64,000 nucleotides of DNA from Rhynchopus euleeides (taxonomy: Eukaryota > Euglenozoa > Diplonemea > Diplonemida > Diplonemidae), in contig OY723263.1 in the NCBI GenBank assembly GCA_963210315.1, forward strand, positions 2,294,001-2,358,000. The letters are read 5' to 3'. Made by a program: the position numbers and the translations under genes. The notes under the pieces are model-generated. The model was not told the origin of the DNA and did no database searches. It worked only from the letters and a program-made list of their open reading frames with translations. Numbering within the stretch: the first letter of the stretch is position 1; each line of letters opens with the position of its first letter. Shown piece by piece: positions 1-9,333 of this stretch.

Positions 1-440
1 TGCTCCGCTCGAGTGGGAACAAGGAGGCCACTGTCGGCATCATCACAGCCTATATGGACCAGAAGCGTTGCCTCGAGGAGTCTCTGAGGGACAAGGGTTT
101 GCATCATGGGGTGACTGTCAACACCGTGGACTCCTTCCAAGGTGGGGAGCACGACGTGGTGGTGCTGTCGTGCGTGCGCAGCCAAGGGTACAGCGTCGGG
201 TTCTTCAAGGAGTTCCAGAGGCTGAACGTGGCGCTGACACGTGCGCGGCACAACTTGATTGTTGTCGGGAACCTTTGGCACCTGCATTCTATGGGCGGGA
301 GGGGTCTCGCAGCCATGGTCGAGCACTTCGTTGGCGAGGGCTGTGTCTTCAAATCACGCAACGCCGGCGTCCCCCCGGAGTACAAGATACGCCTGGGCAC
401 GAGAGGCTGGCCGCAGAGTGCCTGGGCTGACCGCTTGTGA
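1..440 (+). CDS. Sen1/UPF1-type superfamily 1 helicase, C-terminal part
   Basis: The reading frame is open at the left edge (first full codon at base 3) and stops at TGA 438-440, so only about 145 C-terminal residues are seen. They carry the late SF1B helicase motifs: a GIITAYMDQ-like segment, motif V (VNTVDSFQGGEHDVVVLSCVRS) shortened here to TVDSFQGGEHDVVVLS, and motif VI (RLNVALTRAR) followed by IVVGN. This order is that of the second RecA domain of Sen1/senataxin, UPF1 and IGHMBP2 helicases, which unwind RNA or RNA:DNA hybrids using ATP. Little follows motif VI (about 60 residues), so there is no long C-terminal extension. Which subfamily it belongs to cannot be settled from the tail alone. 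It is the first gene of a cluster that is entirely on the + strand. Confidence 0.9.
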   Translation, partial: LRSSGNKEATVGIITAYMDQKRCLEESLRDKGLHHGVTVNTVDSFQGGEHDVVVLSCVRSQGYSVGFFKEFQRLNVALTRARHNLIVVGNLWHLHSMGGRGLAAMVEHFVGEGCVFKSRNAGVPPEYKIRLGTRGWPQSAWADRL

Positions 441-1964
441 CACAAGAGTGGGAGGGGGTGGGGTCTGGGGGAGGGGGGAGGGGGGAGGGGGTGTTCGGTC
501 TTGGAGTGCAGCTTTCTTCTGGGCAAGTCTTCTTGGGAGAGGTGGGGGTGGGTGCAAGCGTACTGGAAGAACAGCGACATATTTTTCATCCTTTTGTTCA
601 GGCACGGAAGGATGGAATCCAGAGAAATCAGGTCCGGCTTTGGGGATACCGCACGCGCAGTGGCCGTCATTTCAGAGTCACATCACTCACCTCATCACAG
701 GTCGTGGTGTGCGCGTTTCACCACAACCACTCCCGACCCATTCTGACCCGTGTTGAGTGGATTATGTTAACAGGGTTCCATTTCTCGAAAGGCTTGCACT
801 GCTCTGGCCACCACGGGTCGCTCACCTCTTCGTCTTCTGCGCAGCACACGTCGTTATCCAGTGAGGCCGCTCTGTGTTTTCTTTTTTCGGGTGTTCTCGC
901 GATCGACGAATACCCGCTGTTTCTTTCCCTTGGCTGATTTGCAGACGCTGAATTTCAGACTTTCTTTCGGGGGCCTTCGCTCAGGAATGCAGAGAAGTGA
1001 GGAAGGGTGAACCGCCTCACAGCACTGGCTGCAACAGTTTGGCACATGGTGACACAGAGCGAAGGCCTCCCATTCCCTCGTGTTGAGTGACATTGCAACC
1101 ACCACAGTCCCTGCATATGTGTTGGTGGAAATGATTTCCACGTTACATACGATGAAGATGAACGCTTCCCTCTCTCTTGTTCTTGGTGGGAGCGATTAAC
1201 AAACACCATGGTTTCTTCTCTCTTCATGTTTCCCTGGAGCGGGTGAATGAGGCAAACGGAAAGGATATGTGTCGAAAGTGTATATATTCTGCTGCACGCG
1301 AAGTGTTTCTCAGAAGCCAGACAATAGTACCGACCTACGTTCGTAACAGCAATTTTCCTCTTTGTCTGAATGTCAGACAGTACCTGATGGGCATCAGGTT
1401 GCCTGGGAGTACCTGATGCCCTTCCACACCCTGGCACCTTTGGCGTGTGCCAGTCGACCTCATCCGCGGCCACCGCGATGAGCTGCTCGAGGTGCGGCCG
1501 CGTGCCGCCTGTCATGTTGAGGCACCCGTCTGCCCGACCCCAGGGGGCAACGGCGAGAGGGGGGGTGTCTGGAAAACTGTGGCACTTTTGCCGAGTCTGG
1601 GAGGGACTCCGAACGGACCCCAGAAACCCCAGAAAGGTGTAGCCTGACGAGGACCACCGCTGGGGTCTTGGGGACACTCGGGGATGTGTTTCACTCGCTC
1701 GCTCGTGAAATGCACTGCACCCACTCGTGCCGAAGACCCCAGCGTGTGAGTGCGCTACATTTCATGATATTATGTCGCCATTATGAGGGCGCGTTCAACC
1801 ACGGAGTTTATCTACACGATTCAGTTGGTCGATATCATTGTCTGGCTTCTTCTGGAGGAATGGGCTGCCTTTGCGCAGCTTCACGACTCCATTCTCAGGA
1901 ATCCTCGATTCCTGGCGGTTTACCCGCCCGACTGCGACTTGTAGCAGTCTTGTGCGTGCGTGAC

Positions 1965-2028
1965 GTGGAGGTAGCATCAGAGTTCGCTCGGTGCAACAAT
2001 CATCGAAACAAAGAATTGAACGTGTGTG
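1965..2028 (+). repeat. Dispersed UUCG-hairpin repeat, copy 1
   Basis: The core GAGTTCGCTCGGTGCA (1980-1995) can fold as GCA..GAG-UUCG-CUC-GG-UGC. An A-rich spacer and CGTGTGTG follow about 25 nt later. The same core and tail occur at 8694-8756 and, inverted, at 19203-19270, with a weaker copy at 13014-13076. All lie in intergenic DNA. The function is unknown. Confidence 0.6.
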
Positions 2029-2129
2029 TGCCTGGCTACAATACGCGGGCCGGCGGCCGTGGCAGGAGGACTGCTCCGGGAGGGGCAGACATCGGACCGT
2101 TCGGGTTTCCCCCCGACTTGTTGTGTGAG

Positions 2130-2210
2130 GCACACTCGTGTGTGCGGGGAGCGACGGGTTTGCGGGTTTGCAGCGCAACCAAACGTGCCTCATACTCGTC
2201 ACACATCAGG
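2130..2210 (+). repeat. Dispersed GCACACTCGTGTG repeat, copy 1
   Basis: GCACACTCGTGTG, then a GCGGGGAGCG-like stretch, then GCAACCAAACGTGC and finally ATCAGG. The same blocks in the same order recur at 15091-15170. Both copies are intergenic and on the + strand. No coding or RNA family is recognised. Confidence 0.5.
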
Positions 2211-3257
2211 GCGTCCAACACCCACCACACTCACACTGCTTGTGCGGTGGGGATGGGGGTTATTGCCCGCGAAGGGGCTTGCGCGCCAGTTCTCTCTACC
2301 TAAAAAGCCCGTGGAGAAACAGTGTAATCCCGACCCCTTTTTGGGTCCAAAAGGGCTGTACTCCCATGCATGCCTGCCCTGCCCAAAAAGATCGGAAAGG
2401 TCCCCCTTGGCGCCGTGGACCACCAATACGGCTCCCGCAAAAGCTAACCTACGGGTTGTTGTGTTGGATCGCACTGTGGAAGCAGTGTCCCCCCTCCCCC
2501 CCCTCCCTCTTCCGCAACCACCCTGGACGTCTGTGCCCTGGTCGTCAGTGCATTTTGGTGCATTTCCTGTCGAATTGGCTGGAAACTGACGAAGATTGAC
2601 CAAGGATAACGACCAGCGAAGACCCCCAGTGGGAGCATTCTAAATCTCCTCGTTTGCGTGCATGTCTGTTGTTGACTGCAACAGGCTCTCCTGTCGGCGT
2701 CCAAAACTTAGTAGGCAGTGTGATCGAGACAGTGGAAGCGATCAACAAGTACAACCACTCTCTGAGATCTCAGAATGTTTACCTCACCTCTTTTTCCCTT
2801 TTCTATCCTCCGGCACAACAGAGCCACCCCAGCACAGCACACTCTGACCCCTGCCCTGTTTGGATGCAGCTGTGTGGTGCATCTGAGATAAGAAGAAGGC
2901 AAATGTGCAGACCGCCCCACACCCCGCTCCTCCCTCAAGACGCTCCCTCCTTCTAGTAGACTGCGCTCGAGCGAATCGCCTGTCAGCTGGGTGACAGTGG
3001 GAAGGCAAGAGAGCAGAGTAACATGGATGCCACTGTTCGTCATGCCGAAAGCTGTGACAGCTGTGTCGTCGGAGTTCCGGAAGGCGGGATCGTGGTCAGG
3101 CTGAAGGCGGATGCGGAGGAGATGTTCCCGGGTTCCACTGCCCCCCCACCCCACCCCACCGCCCTGCCTGCGGGCTGACCTGTGCCCCTGTTTGCCGGAT
3201 GCCGCCACAGCCTCACCACCACCTCAACCCTCACCACCTGCAGGTTGCCGCAGTGCC

Positions 3258-4520
3258 ATGCCTGCAGTGCAGGCGTTGCAGCCACGCGTGGCAGAGAGCG
3301 GGCAGCCCGGTGCGCCGCTCAAGACAGCGCCGCAAGGCCCTGCTGAGGCCGCCAGGCCTGCTGACGCTGTGTGTGCCGCTGACGTGGTGCCGCGTCCCTC
3401 CCGACAGGCCGAGCTGCAGGCCATGCGATCCGCTGTGGCGCAGAGAGGTGGTGGCGTTGACACGAGCGATGCCGACACCGACAGCGACAGCGACACAGAC
3501 ACAGGTGACGTTGTCGACCTCGACAGCGAGTCAGATGACGACCTGGGGCCGTGCCCCACCACCGCAGCCGAGGCAGCGCAGTATGTCCTGGATGCTGCAG
3601 GGCGGCTGGAGCGTTCTGCCTCTGCCACCCGCGACACGGGTGTCGCGCAGCTGACGTCTGTCGTTGATTCCATCATTTCTGGCACCACCTCGCCCAGCCT
3701 TGCGGCCAACCTCGCCCGCGTGTGGCTCTCGAAGGACAACGCTGTGTGCTCCTCTGCTGGGCTGTGTGGCAGCGCGGTGTCTGCCGCCAAAAAGCTTTCC
3801 TGCAGCGACGTCCCGCAGACACTCTGCGTGCACAGCCCGGAGCGCTGGGCGCACTGCAGCGGGTGCTACAGCCTGGAGGAGCTCCCGGTGAACGGGCAGC
3901 CGCACTGGGGCACTGGGAACCGGTCGCACTTCCTCTACTCCACCCCGTCTGGGAAGTGGCGCGTCACGAACGACGCGAACGACTTCTCCCAGGGGGGCGG
4001 CTACTTCCTGTCGCAGGAGCCGCACCAAGGCGCATCCCCTCACCTGGCCCAGGCGTGGACCGCAAAGGGCGTTGTGTGCGACCTGACGGTATCTGCTGCA
4101 GTTGGTGAGGCGGTGCGCTTCGCGGATGACGATGGCGACAGCATCGAGGTATTTGCGTCTGTCTCAGGCAGCCGTGCAAACGGCTGCAGCGTGCAGTATG
4201 CGGTCAACGGGGAGCCGCGGCAGCCCACAGGAGGCATTCGGTACGACTCTTCCGAGTCGTCACTCGACTTCCCCGAGCTTGCCACCTCCATCAGGCTTCA
4301 GCGTGGCACGGCGCACGCAGTGGTGGCCTCTCTGAAGCAGCTGCTTGCGTCGCATGACAGTGCTGTCTGTGCAGAGCTCCCTGAGGACCCGTTGAAGCTC
4401 TATCTAGCGCTGTGGCGTGTGTGCCACAACGCAGAGGGGCGGCCTTACTACTACCACGAGGTGACACGCCAGTCGACGTGGGATATCTGCACACACCTCG
4501 ATGCGGTGCAGCGCAGCTGA
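3258..4520 (+). CDS. WW-domain protein with an acidic linker and Gly/Trp-rich module
   Basis: Start ATG 3258 is chosen because the acceptor CACCACCTGCAG ends at 3243. The same frame is open further upstream (ATG 3111) but that part is Pro-rich. The product is 420 residues. An acidic Asp/Ser repeat (DTDSDSDTDTGD) lies near residues 75-95. A central module (about 195-265) has the pattern GCYSLEE-x-NGQPHWGTGNRSHFLYS-x-SGKW, here quoted only in parts. Similar compact Gly/Trp modules occur in other protist proteins, but I cannot name this one. A WW domain closes the protein (about 386-410): Trp, then EGRPYYYHEVTRQSTW with the second Trp. WW domains bind proline-rich ligands, often in transcription or splicing proteins. 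The partner is unknown. The neighbouring gene is the splicing helicase Prp16, which may be coincidence. Confidence 0.8.
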   Translation: MPAVQALQPRVAESGQPGAPLKTAPQGPAEAARPADAVCAADVVPRPSRQAELQAMRSAVAQRGGGVDTSDADTDSDSDTDTGDVVDLDSESDDDLGPCPTTAAEAAQYVLDAAGRLERSASATRDTGVAQLTSVVDSIISGTTSPSLAANLARVWLSKDNAVCSSAGLCGSAVSAAKKLSCSDVPQTLCVHSPERWAHCSGCYSLEELPVNGQPHWGTGNRSHFLYSTPSGKWRVTNDANDFSQGGGYFLSQEPHQGASPHLAQAWTAKGVVCDLTVSAAVGEAVRFADDDGDSIEVFASVSGSRANGCSVQYAVNGEPRQPTGGIRYDSSESSLDFPELATSIRLQRGTAHAVVASLKQLLASHDSAVCAELPEDPLKLYLALWRVCHNAEGRPYYYHEVTRQSTWDICTHLDAVQRS

Positions 4521-4804
4521 TGTGTTTCCCACCCCCCTCTGCGGCAAGCTTGTCCTGCCCCCCAAGTCAGTTCTGTTACACCCTTCTTCTGTGGTGCCTT
4601 GGGTATATTCTTTTTGCCAGAAATGACAGACCCCCGCCGCGGGCATTCCTCTCCTCTCCCACCCCCCAACCCCCAGTACGCACTCGGATTTTTCACGATG
4701 GCGCTGCCAGGCCACGCCAGCCCACCCCACCACCCCACGCCCCACCCACCACCTTCGCCACTCCCCACCCCACAGGGTAGTCACGAGGGCATCGCCCTCG
4801 GGCA

Positions 4805-7800
4805 ATGTCTCGTTACGGTCTCGATGCGCGTGCCCGGCAGCAGCGGGATCGTGACGAGAAGGACAGGGATGATGACAGGCGGCCGCACGACCGTGACAGC
4901 AGGGGTTCTGGGAGGGAGCGCGACCCTGACCCCAGGGACAGGCGGCGGGACGACAGGGACGCAGGGTACAGGCGCCCGGGCGGCATGGAGCCGCCTCCCA
5001 GGCGGGCAGGGGGCCTGACGGATGAGGTCGGGGAGTTCCTCAAGAGGAAGCGGGAGTCGCAGCCCGAAGCAGCCATGCGGACCCCTCGGCAGGTGCGGCA
5101 GTATACACCCAGTCCTGAGCGTGATGCCAAGCAGAAGCCGCATGGCTACAAGGAGTCCGATTGGAACAACGTCGAGGAGGCACGTGGGTGGTACGAAGGG
5201 GGCGACGAGTTTGGCGGAGGGGGTGACGGCGAGAAGGAGGGTGCCTCGCTCGATGCGGCGTTCACCAAGGAGAGGCTGAAGGAGCGTGAGGAGAACATGC
5301 AGCGCACCATGGCAGGGCGGGTGAGTGTGAAGTCGCTGCGCGCGCAGCAGCGGAACGAAGACACGAACAGGTGGGAGGAGTCGCGCATGCATGCGGCGGG
5401 TGCCATGCAGGCTGCTGATATGGAGCAGATGGACGACGACATGGAGGCTGGCATGGTGCGCCTCGTGGCGAAGAAGCCAGCCCCGCCGTTCCTTGCGGCG
5501 GGCGTGCAATTCACGCGTCGGTCCGAACTCGTGCTTCCTGTCGCCGATACGAACTGCGAGCTCTACGAAAATGCCAAGAAGGGCTCTGACCTGCTGCGCT
5601 TTGTGCGGCAGTTCAAGGAGCGGCAGAAGGCAGACCGTGACGCCCTCGACGACTCGGGCACGCTGCTCGGGAAGATCGACAACAAGGGTGTGGACGTTGC
5701 CGAGCAGCGGAGGGAGGAGCGGCGCCAGCAGCGCATGCAGCGCAAGAACATGACAGACGAGCAGGTGCACGAGGAGGAGCGGGCGGAGGCCAAGAAGAAC
5801 GCATCGTTCGCAGGGTCGCGTGTGGGGCGCAACCAGACGGCCTATGCCCGGCAGCAGCTGGACGAGCAGCGCAAGGGCCTCCCCATCTACAAGAGCCGTG
5901 CCGAGCTGCTGCAGGTGCTCCGCGAGAACGAGATGGTGGTGCTGGTGGGGGAGACGGGTTCGGGGAAGACTACCCAGATCGCCCAATACCTTTACGAGGA
6001 AGGGTACTGCTCGCTGGGCGAGGGGGGCCAGAAGCGCATGGTGGGTTGCACACAGCCGCGTCGTGTTGCTGCCGTGTCCGTGGCAGAGCGTGTTGCACAG
6101 GAGGTGGGGTGCGAGACGGGCGAGGCTGTTGGGTACGCCATCCGTTTCGAGGATTGCACCTCCGATTCGACTCTCATCAAGTACATGACAGACGGTGTGC
6201 TGCTGCGCGAGAGTATGCGCGACCCAGACCTCTCGCAGTACTCTGCCATCATTATGGACGAGGCACACGAGCGCTCACTGAACACCGACGTCCTGTTCGG
6301 CATCCTCAAGGCTTGTGTGGGGCGCAGGCGTGATTTGAAGCTCATTGTCACGTCTGCCACCATGGACTCCGACCGCTTCTGTCAATTCTTCTGCAACTGC
6401 CCGAAGTTTGAGGTCCCAGGCCGTATGTACCCCGTGGATGTCTTCTACAAGCACTCAAATGTGTCGGACTACGTCAACGAGGCTGTGAAGCAGGCGATCG
6501 AGATCCACACGCATGCGGGCAGCAACCCCGGTGACATCCTGATCTTCATGACAGGTCAGGAGGAGATCGAGGTTGCCAGCATGTGGATCCAGAAGAAGCT
6601 TCTCGAGCTGGACGACACCATCTCCCAGACGCTGATGGTGCTGCCCATCTACTCGCTGCTGCCTTCGGAGCTGCAGGCGAAGATCTTCAACAAGGCCCCG
6701 CCTGGGGTGCGGAAGTGCATCATCTCCACCAACATCGCAGAGACGAGTCTGACAGTGGACGGCATCCTGTTCGTCATCGACACGGGGTTCTGCAAGTTGA
6801 AGCTCTTCAACCCGCGCACTGGCATGGACAGCCTGCTTGTCTTCCCCGAGTCGCGTGCCGCTGCCAACCAGCGCAAGGGTCGTGCTGGGCGTACAGGCCC
6901 TGGCAAGTGCTACCGTCTCTTCACCGAGTACCAGTTCAACCACGACATGTTGGAGATGACGGTGCCTGAGATCCAGCGCACATCCCTCAGCAGTGTCATC
7001 CTTCTGCTGAAGTCTCTGGGTGTCAAAAACCTGCTGCACTTTGAGTTCATGGACCCGCCGCCGCAGGAGAACATGACGGAGTCGATGTACCACCTGTGGA
7101 TGCTGGGTGCGCTTGGGGACGACGGGGAACTGACGGACGTGGGGCACGACATGAACGACTTCCCCGTGGACCCCCCGATGGCGAAGTGCCTCATCGCGAG
7201 CTCTGCCGACGAAAACTGTGCCGAGGAGATGCTCACCGTGGTGGCGTGCCTCTCGTCGCAGGCGTCCATCTTCCTGCGCCCGAAGCAGCAGCAGGAGGTG
7301 GCAGACCAGATGCGCGAGAAGTTCATCGTCGCAGAGTCGGACCACCTGACCATGCTCAACGCCTTCCAGCTGTACAAATCCTTCGGGAGGTCGCAGTCAT
7401 GGTGCGCGGAGAACTTTATGAACTACAAGGCCCTGAAGCGCGTGGAGGAGGTCCGCGTTCAGCTGCGCGAGATTGTCCGCAAGAAGCACAAACACGTATC
7501 ATCCTGTGGCACCGACTGGGACTGCGTCCGCCGCGCACTTTGCGCAGGGTTCTTTGCAAAGTGCTCCCGGAGGCGCGGTGTCGACGAATACATCACGATG
7601 CTCACCAGCGTGCGTTGCTGGGTGCACCCCAGCAGTGCCCTGTTCAACGGGGGCACCATGCCTGACTACGTTGTGTACAACGAGCTGATCTACACCCACC
7701 GTGAGTACATGAGCACGGTCACCGTGATCGACGGGCGCTGGATGGCTGAGCTTGCGCCGAAGTTCTTCGGCGTGCGTGGGGAGGAGGGGCGCCTCATCGA

Positions 7801-8029
7801 GCAGGAGGCACCCCGCAAGAAGCAGAAGGCAGACGACAAGGAGGTGGACCTCACCACCATGACAACCTCCCAGGCCGTTGCGCACGTGATGGGGAAGAAG
7901 AAGCCGTCGCAGATCGTCGAGGTGGGCGGGCGCAGGGCGGCAACCCCGAAGGGGCCCGCGACAGACAGGCGCGCGACACCGGCACACACGCCCTCCCTCA
8001 TGACACCCAGGCGCAAGAGGTTCTTCTGA
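4805..8029 (+). CDS. PRP16: DEAH-box pre-mRNA splicing helicase Prp16 (DHX38)
   Basis: A single-exon gene of 1,074 residues. The N-terminal third is charged and rich in Arg, Asp and Gly, typical of Prp16-type proteins. The DEAH core follows: GETGSGKTTQ (about 382), TQPRRVAA, DEAHERS (about 484), SATM (about 516), NIAETSLTVDG, and QRKGRAGRTGPG (about 688). The winged-helix, ratchet (HA2) and OB parts follow, with FMDPPPQENM and the REKFIVAESDHLTMLNAF segment diagnostic of the splicing DEAH group. The extended match to DHX38 (SRAELLQVLRENEMVVLVGE, IRFEDCTSDSTLIKYMTDG) supports Prp16 over Prp2, Prp22 or Prp43. Prp16 uses ATP to remodel the spliceosome after the first step, before exon ligation. 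An AG acceptor (CCCCACCCCACAG) lies just upstream. A working Prp16 fits the many cis introns seen in this window. Confidence 0.95.
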   Translation: MSRYGLDARARQQRDRDEKDRDDDRRPHDRDSRGSGRERDPDPRDRRRDDRDAGYRRPGGMEPPPRRAGGLTDEVGEFLKRKRESQPEAAMRTPRQVRQYTPSPERDAKQKPHGYKESDWNNVEEARGWYEGGDEFGGGGDGEKEGASLDAAFTKERLKEREENMQRTMAGRVSVKSLRAQQRNEDTNRWEESRMHAAGAMQAADMEQMDDDMEAGMVRLVAKKPAPPFLAAGVQFTRRSELVLPVADTNCELYENAKKGSDLLRFVRQFKERQKADRDALDDSGTLLGKIDNKGVDVAEQRREERRQQRMQRKNMTDEQVHEEERAEAKKNASFAGSRVGRNQTAYARQQLDEQRKGLPIYKSRAELLQVLRENEMVVLVGETGSGKTTQIAQYLYEEGYCSLGEGGQKRMVGCTQPRRVAAVSVAERVAQEVGCETGEAVGYAIRFEDCTSDSTLIKYMTDGVLLRESMRDPDLSQYSAIIMDEAHERSLNTDVLFGILKACVGRRRDLKLIVTSATMDSDRFCQFFCNCPKFEVPGRMYPVDVFYKHSNVSDYVNEAVKQAIEIHTHAGSNPGDILIFMTGQEEIEVASMWIQKKLLELDDTISQTLMVLPIYSLLPSELQAKIFNKAPPGVRKCIISTNIAETSLTVDGILFVIDTGFCKLKLFNPRTGMDSLLVFPESRAAANQRKGRAGRTGPGKCYRLFTEYQFNHDMLEMTVPEIQRTSLSSVILLLKSLGVKNLLHFEFMDPPPQENMTESMYHLWMLGALGDDGELTDVGHDMNDFPVDPPMAKCLIASSADENCAEEMLTVVACLSSQASIFLRPKQQQEVADQMREKFIVAESDHLTMLNAFQLYKSFGRSQSWCAENFMNYKALKRVEEVRVQLREIVRKKHKHVSSCGTDWDCVRRALCAGFFAKCSRRRGVDEYITMLTSVRCWVHPSSALFNGGTMPDYVVYNELIYTHREYMSTVTVIDGRWMAELAPKFFGVRGEEGRLIEQEAPRKKQKADDKEVDLTTMTTSQAVAHVMGKKKPSQIVEVGGRRAATPKGPATDRRATPAHTPSLMTPRRKRFF

Positions 8030-9333
8030 GGCGGTAGACTGTGCACACACACCCCCACTGCCGAGACACCACGCTGCTGCCGGCAATGCGGCTGGCACCG
8101 ACTACTACCCCCTGAGCAGCTGATCTCCAAAAAAAACAGGCCCCTGCCCTGCCCTGCCCCAATCCTCTCCCCGCCCTGACTCTGCAGATCAGAACCCCCC
8201 CGCTCCCCTGCTGGTAAGGGGGGAGGGAGGGGCAGGTGGTGTTCTGTTTATTTCTCTTCCGGACACAGGCATGCAGGACTGGGCGCGCCCCCCCCTCCCC
8301 CCCCATCCCCCCCCCCCCTCGCCCCGCCCTCCCGGTGGCCCTCCAGCAACACTGCCGAACCACGCAGACTCCCCGCCCCACCACCCACCACCCCGCATCA
8401 CCCCCACCCTTCAGGAGACACACAACGGGGGTCCTACCGCCCCAGCCCACCCCACCACAACTCCCTCCTTTTCTCAGACCTTTTCCCCCCTTTCCCTAGA
8501 TTCTCCCATCCCCCCGGCAGACCGCACGGCCCTGCTTGGTGGAAGTCGTGCCATTTCTATTGTCGGGGTGGGTGCGCTGTGTGTTGACAGTCAAGAGCAG
8601 GGCAGCTCGTTGCCTTCTCTTCTGATTCGAAGAAGTGTTTTCGCGTGTGTGCTGTGCGCTGTGACTGGGTCTTGGCGTGTGGAGCAGTGAACGGAGGCAT
8701 CGGAGTTCGCTCGGTGCAGCCTTCACACAAAGCAAGATAAAAGACTACCGTGTGTCTGTGTGGGGGGGCATTTTTTCAATCGTTTTCTCGGGTCGGAGTG
8801 AGACACACGGGGTGGCTATTCTTTGACCCCCCCCCCCCCCCCACGGCCCTCCCGCCCCCTCTCTCTCTCTAAAGCACCCCCCCCCCCCACACCCCCACCC
8901 ACCCTCGAAACAATCCTTTTCGCATCAAACACAGAGCCGAGAGCGACACTAGATCTCCCTCTCTCTCTCTGTTCCTCCTCAGGGGGTATTTTTGGGTTGG
9001 AGGGAGGGAGGGGGGTGAGCATTCTCCGAATCGATTCCATTCATTTTTTCCCCCCTTTGCGCCGCCTCCGATACTGGCGGGTAGACTTTTTTTTGTTGTT
9101 GTTTTTGTGCACCTCAGTCCTCCTCCCTCCGAGTTCTCTCCCCCCACCTCTTGTCCCCTTCTTCTGAATCCCGGGGCACGGATGCACATGGAGTGTGACG
9201 AGTCACGAGGGTAAGAGAGTTTGCAACACCTGTCTATTGATATTTTTTGGTGCACGCCGCAGTGCCCAATACTGCCACGCGCCGTCTTCACCCCCCCCAC
9301 CCCCTCCTCCACCCCCTGTGCTGTGTGTGACGC
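8030..9333. other. Intergenic region, 1.3 kb, low complexity
   Basis: No gene is seen. The region is dominated by homopolymer and simple tracts: poly-C near 8288-8330 and 8826-8845, CT runs at 8860 and 8958, and T-rich runs at 9090 and 9240. One UUCG-hairpin repeat (8694-8756) lies in it. Pyrimidine-rich DNA before the next start codon is compatible with a trans-splice acceptor (CGCCGCAG near 9262). Confidence 0.6.
8694..8756 (+). repeat. Dispersed UUCG-hairpin repeat, copy 2
   Basis: GGCATCGGAGTTCGCTCGG followed by TGCAGCC. Here the stem can be extended by GGC pairing with GCC. An A-rich spacer and CCGTGTGT follow about 30 nt after the core, as in the copies at 1965 and 19203. Confidence 0.6.

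Larger units (their letters stand above)
441..3257. other. Intergenic region, 2.8 kb
   Basis: I see no convincing gene. Open frames here are short, low in complexity and show no family resemblance. The region holds G-rich runs after the helicase gene (450-500), a copy of the UUCG-hairpin repeat (about 1965-2028) and one of the GCACACTCGTGTG repeats (2130-2210). The end (3130-3243) is C-rich and finishes in CACCACCTGCAG, a good trans-splice acceptor for the next gene. Confidence 0.6.

Noticed and set aside
1668-2303. 211-codon + strand open frame in the first gap
   Set aside because: It overlaps two dispersed repeats, has erratic composition, and no acceptor or family resemblance.
4781-6268. 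Long minus-strand open frame (495 codons) opposite the Prp16 gene
   Set aside because: It is antisense to conserved helicase motifs and has a Leu/His-rich composition typical of reverse reading of GC-rich coding DNA.
8288-8845. Very long poly-C and CT tracts as a functional element
   Set aside because: Low-complexity tracts are frequent in all the gaps here and may partly be sequencing or assembly slippage; nothing ties them to a function.
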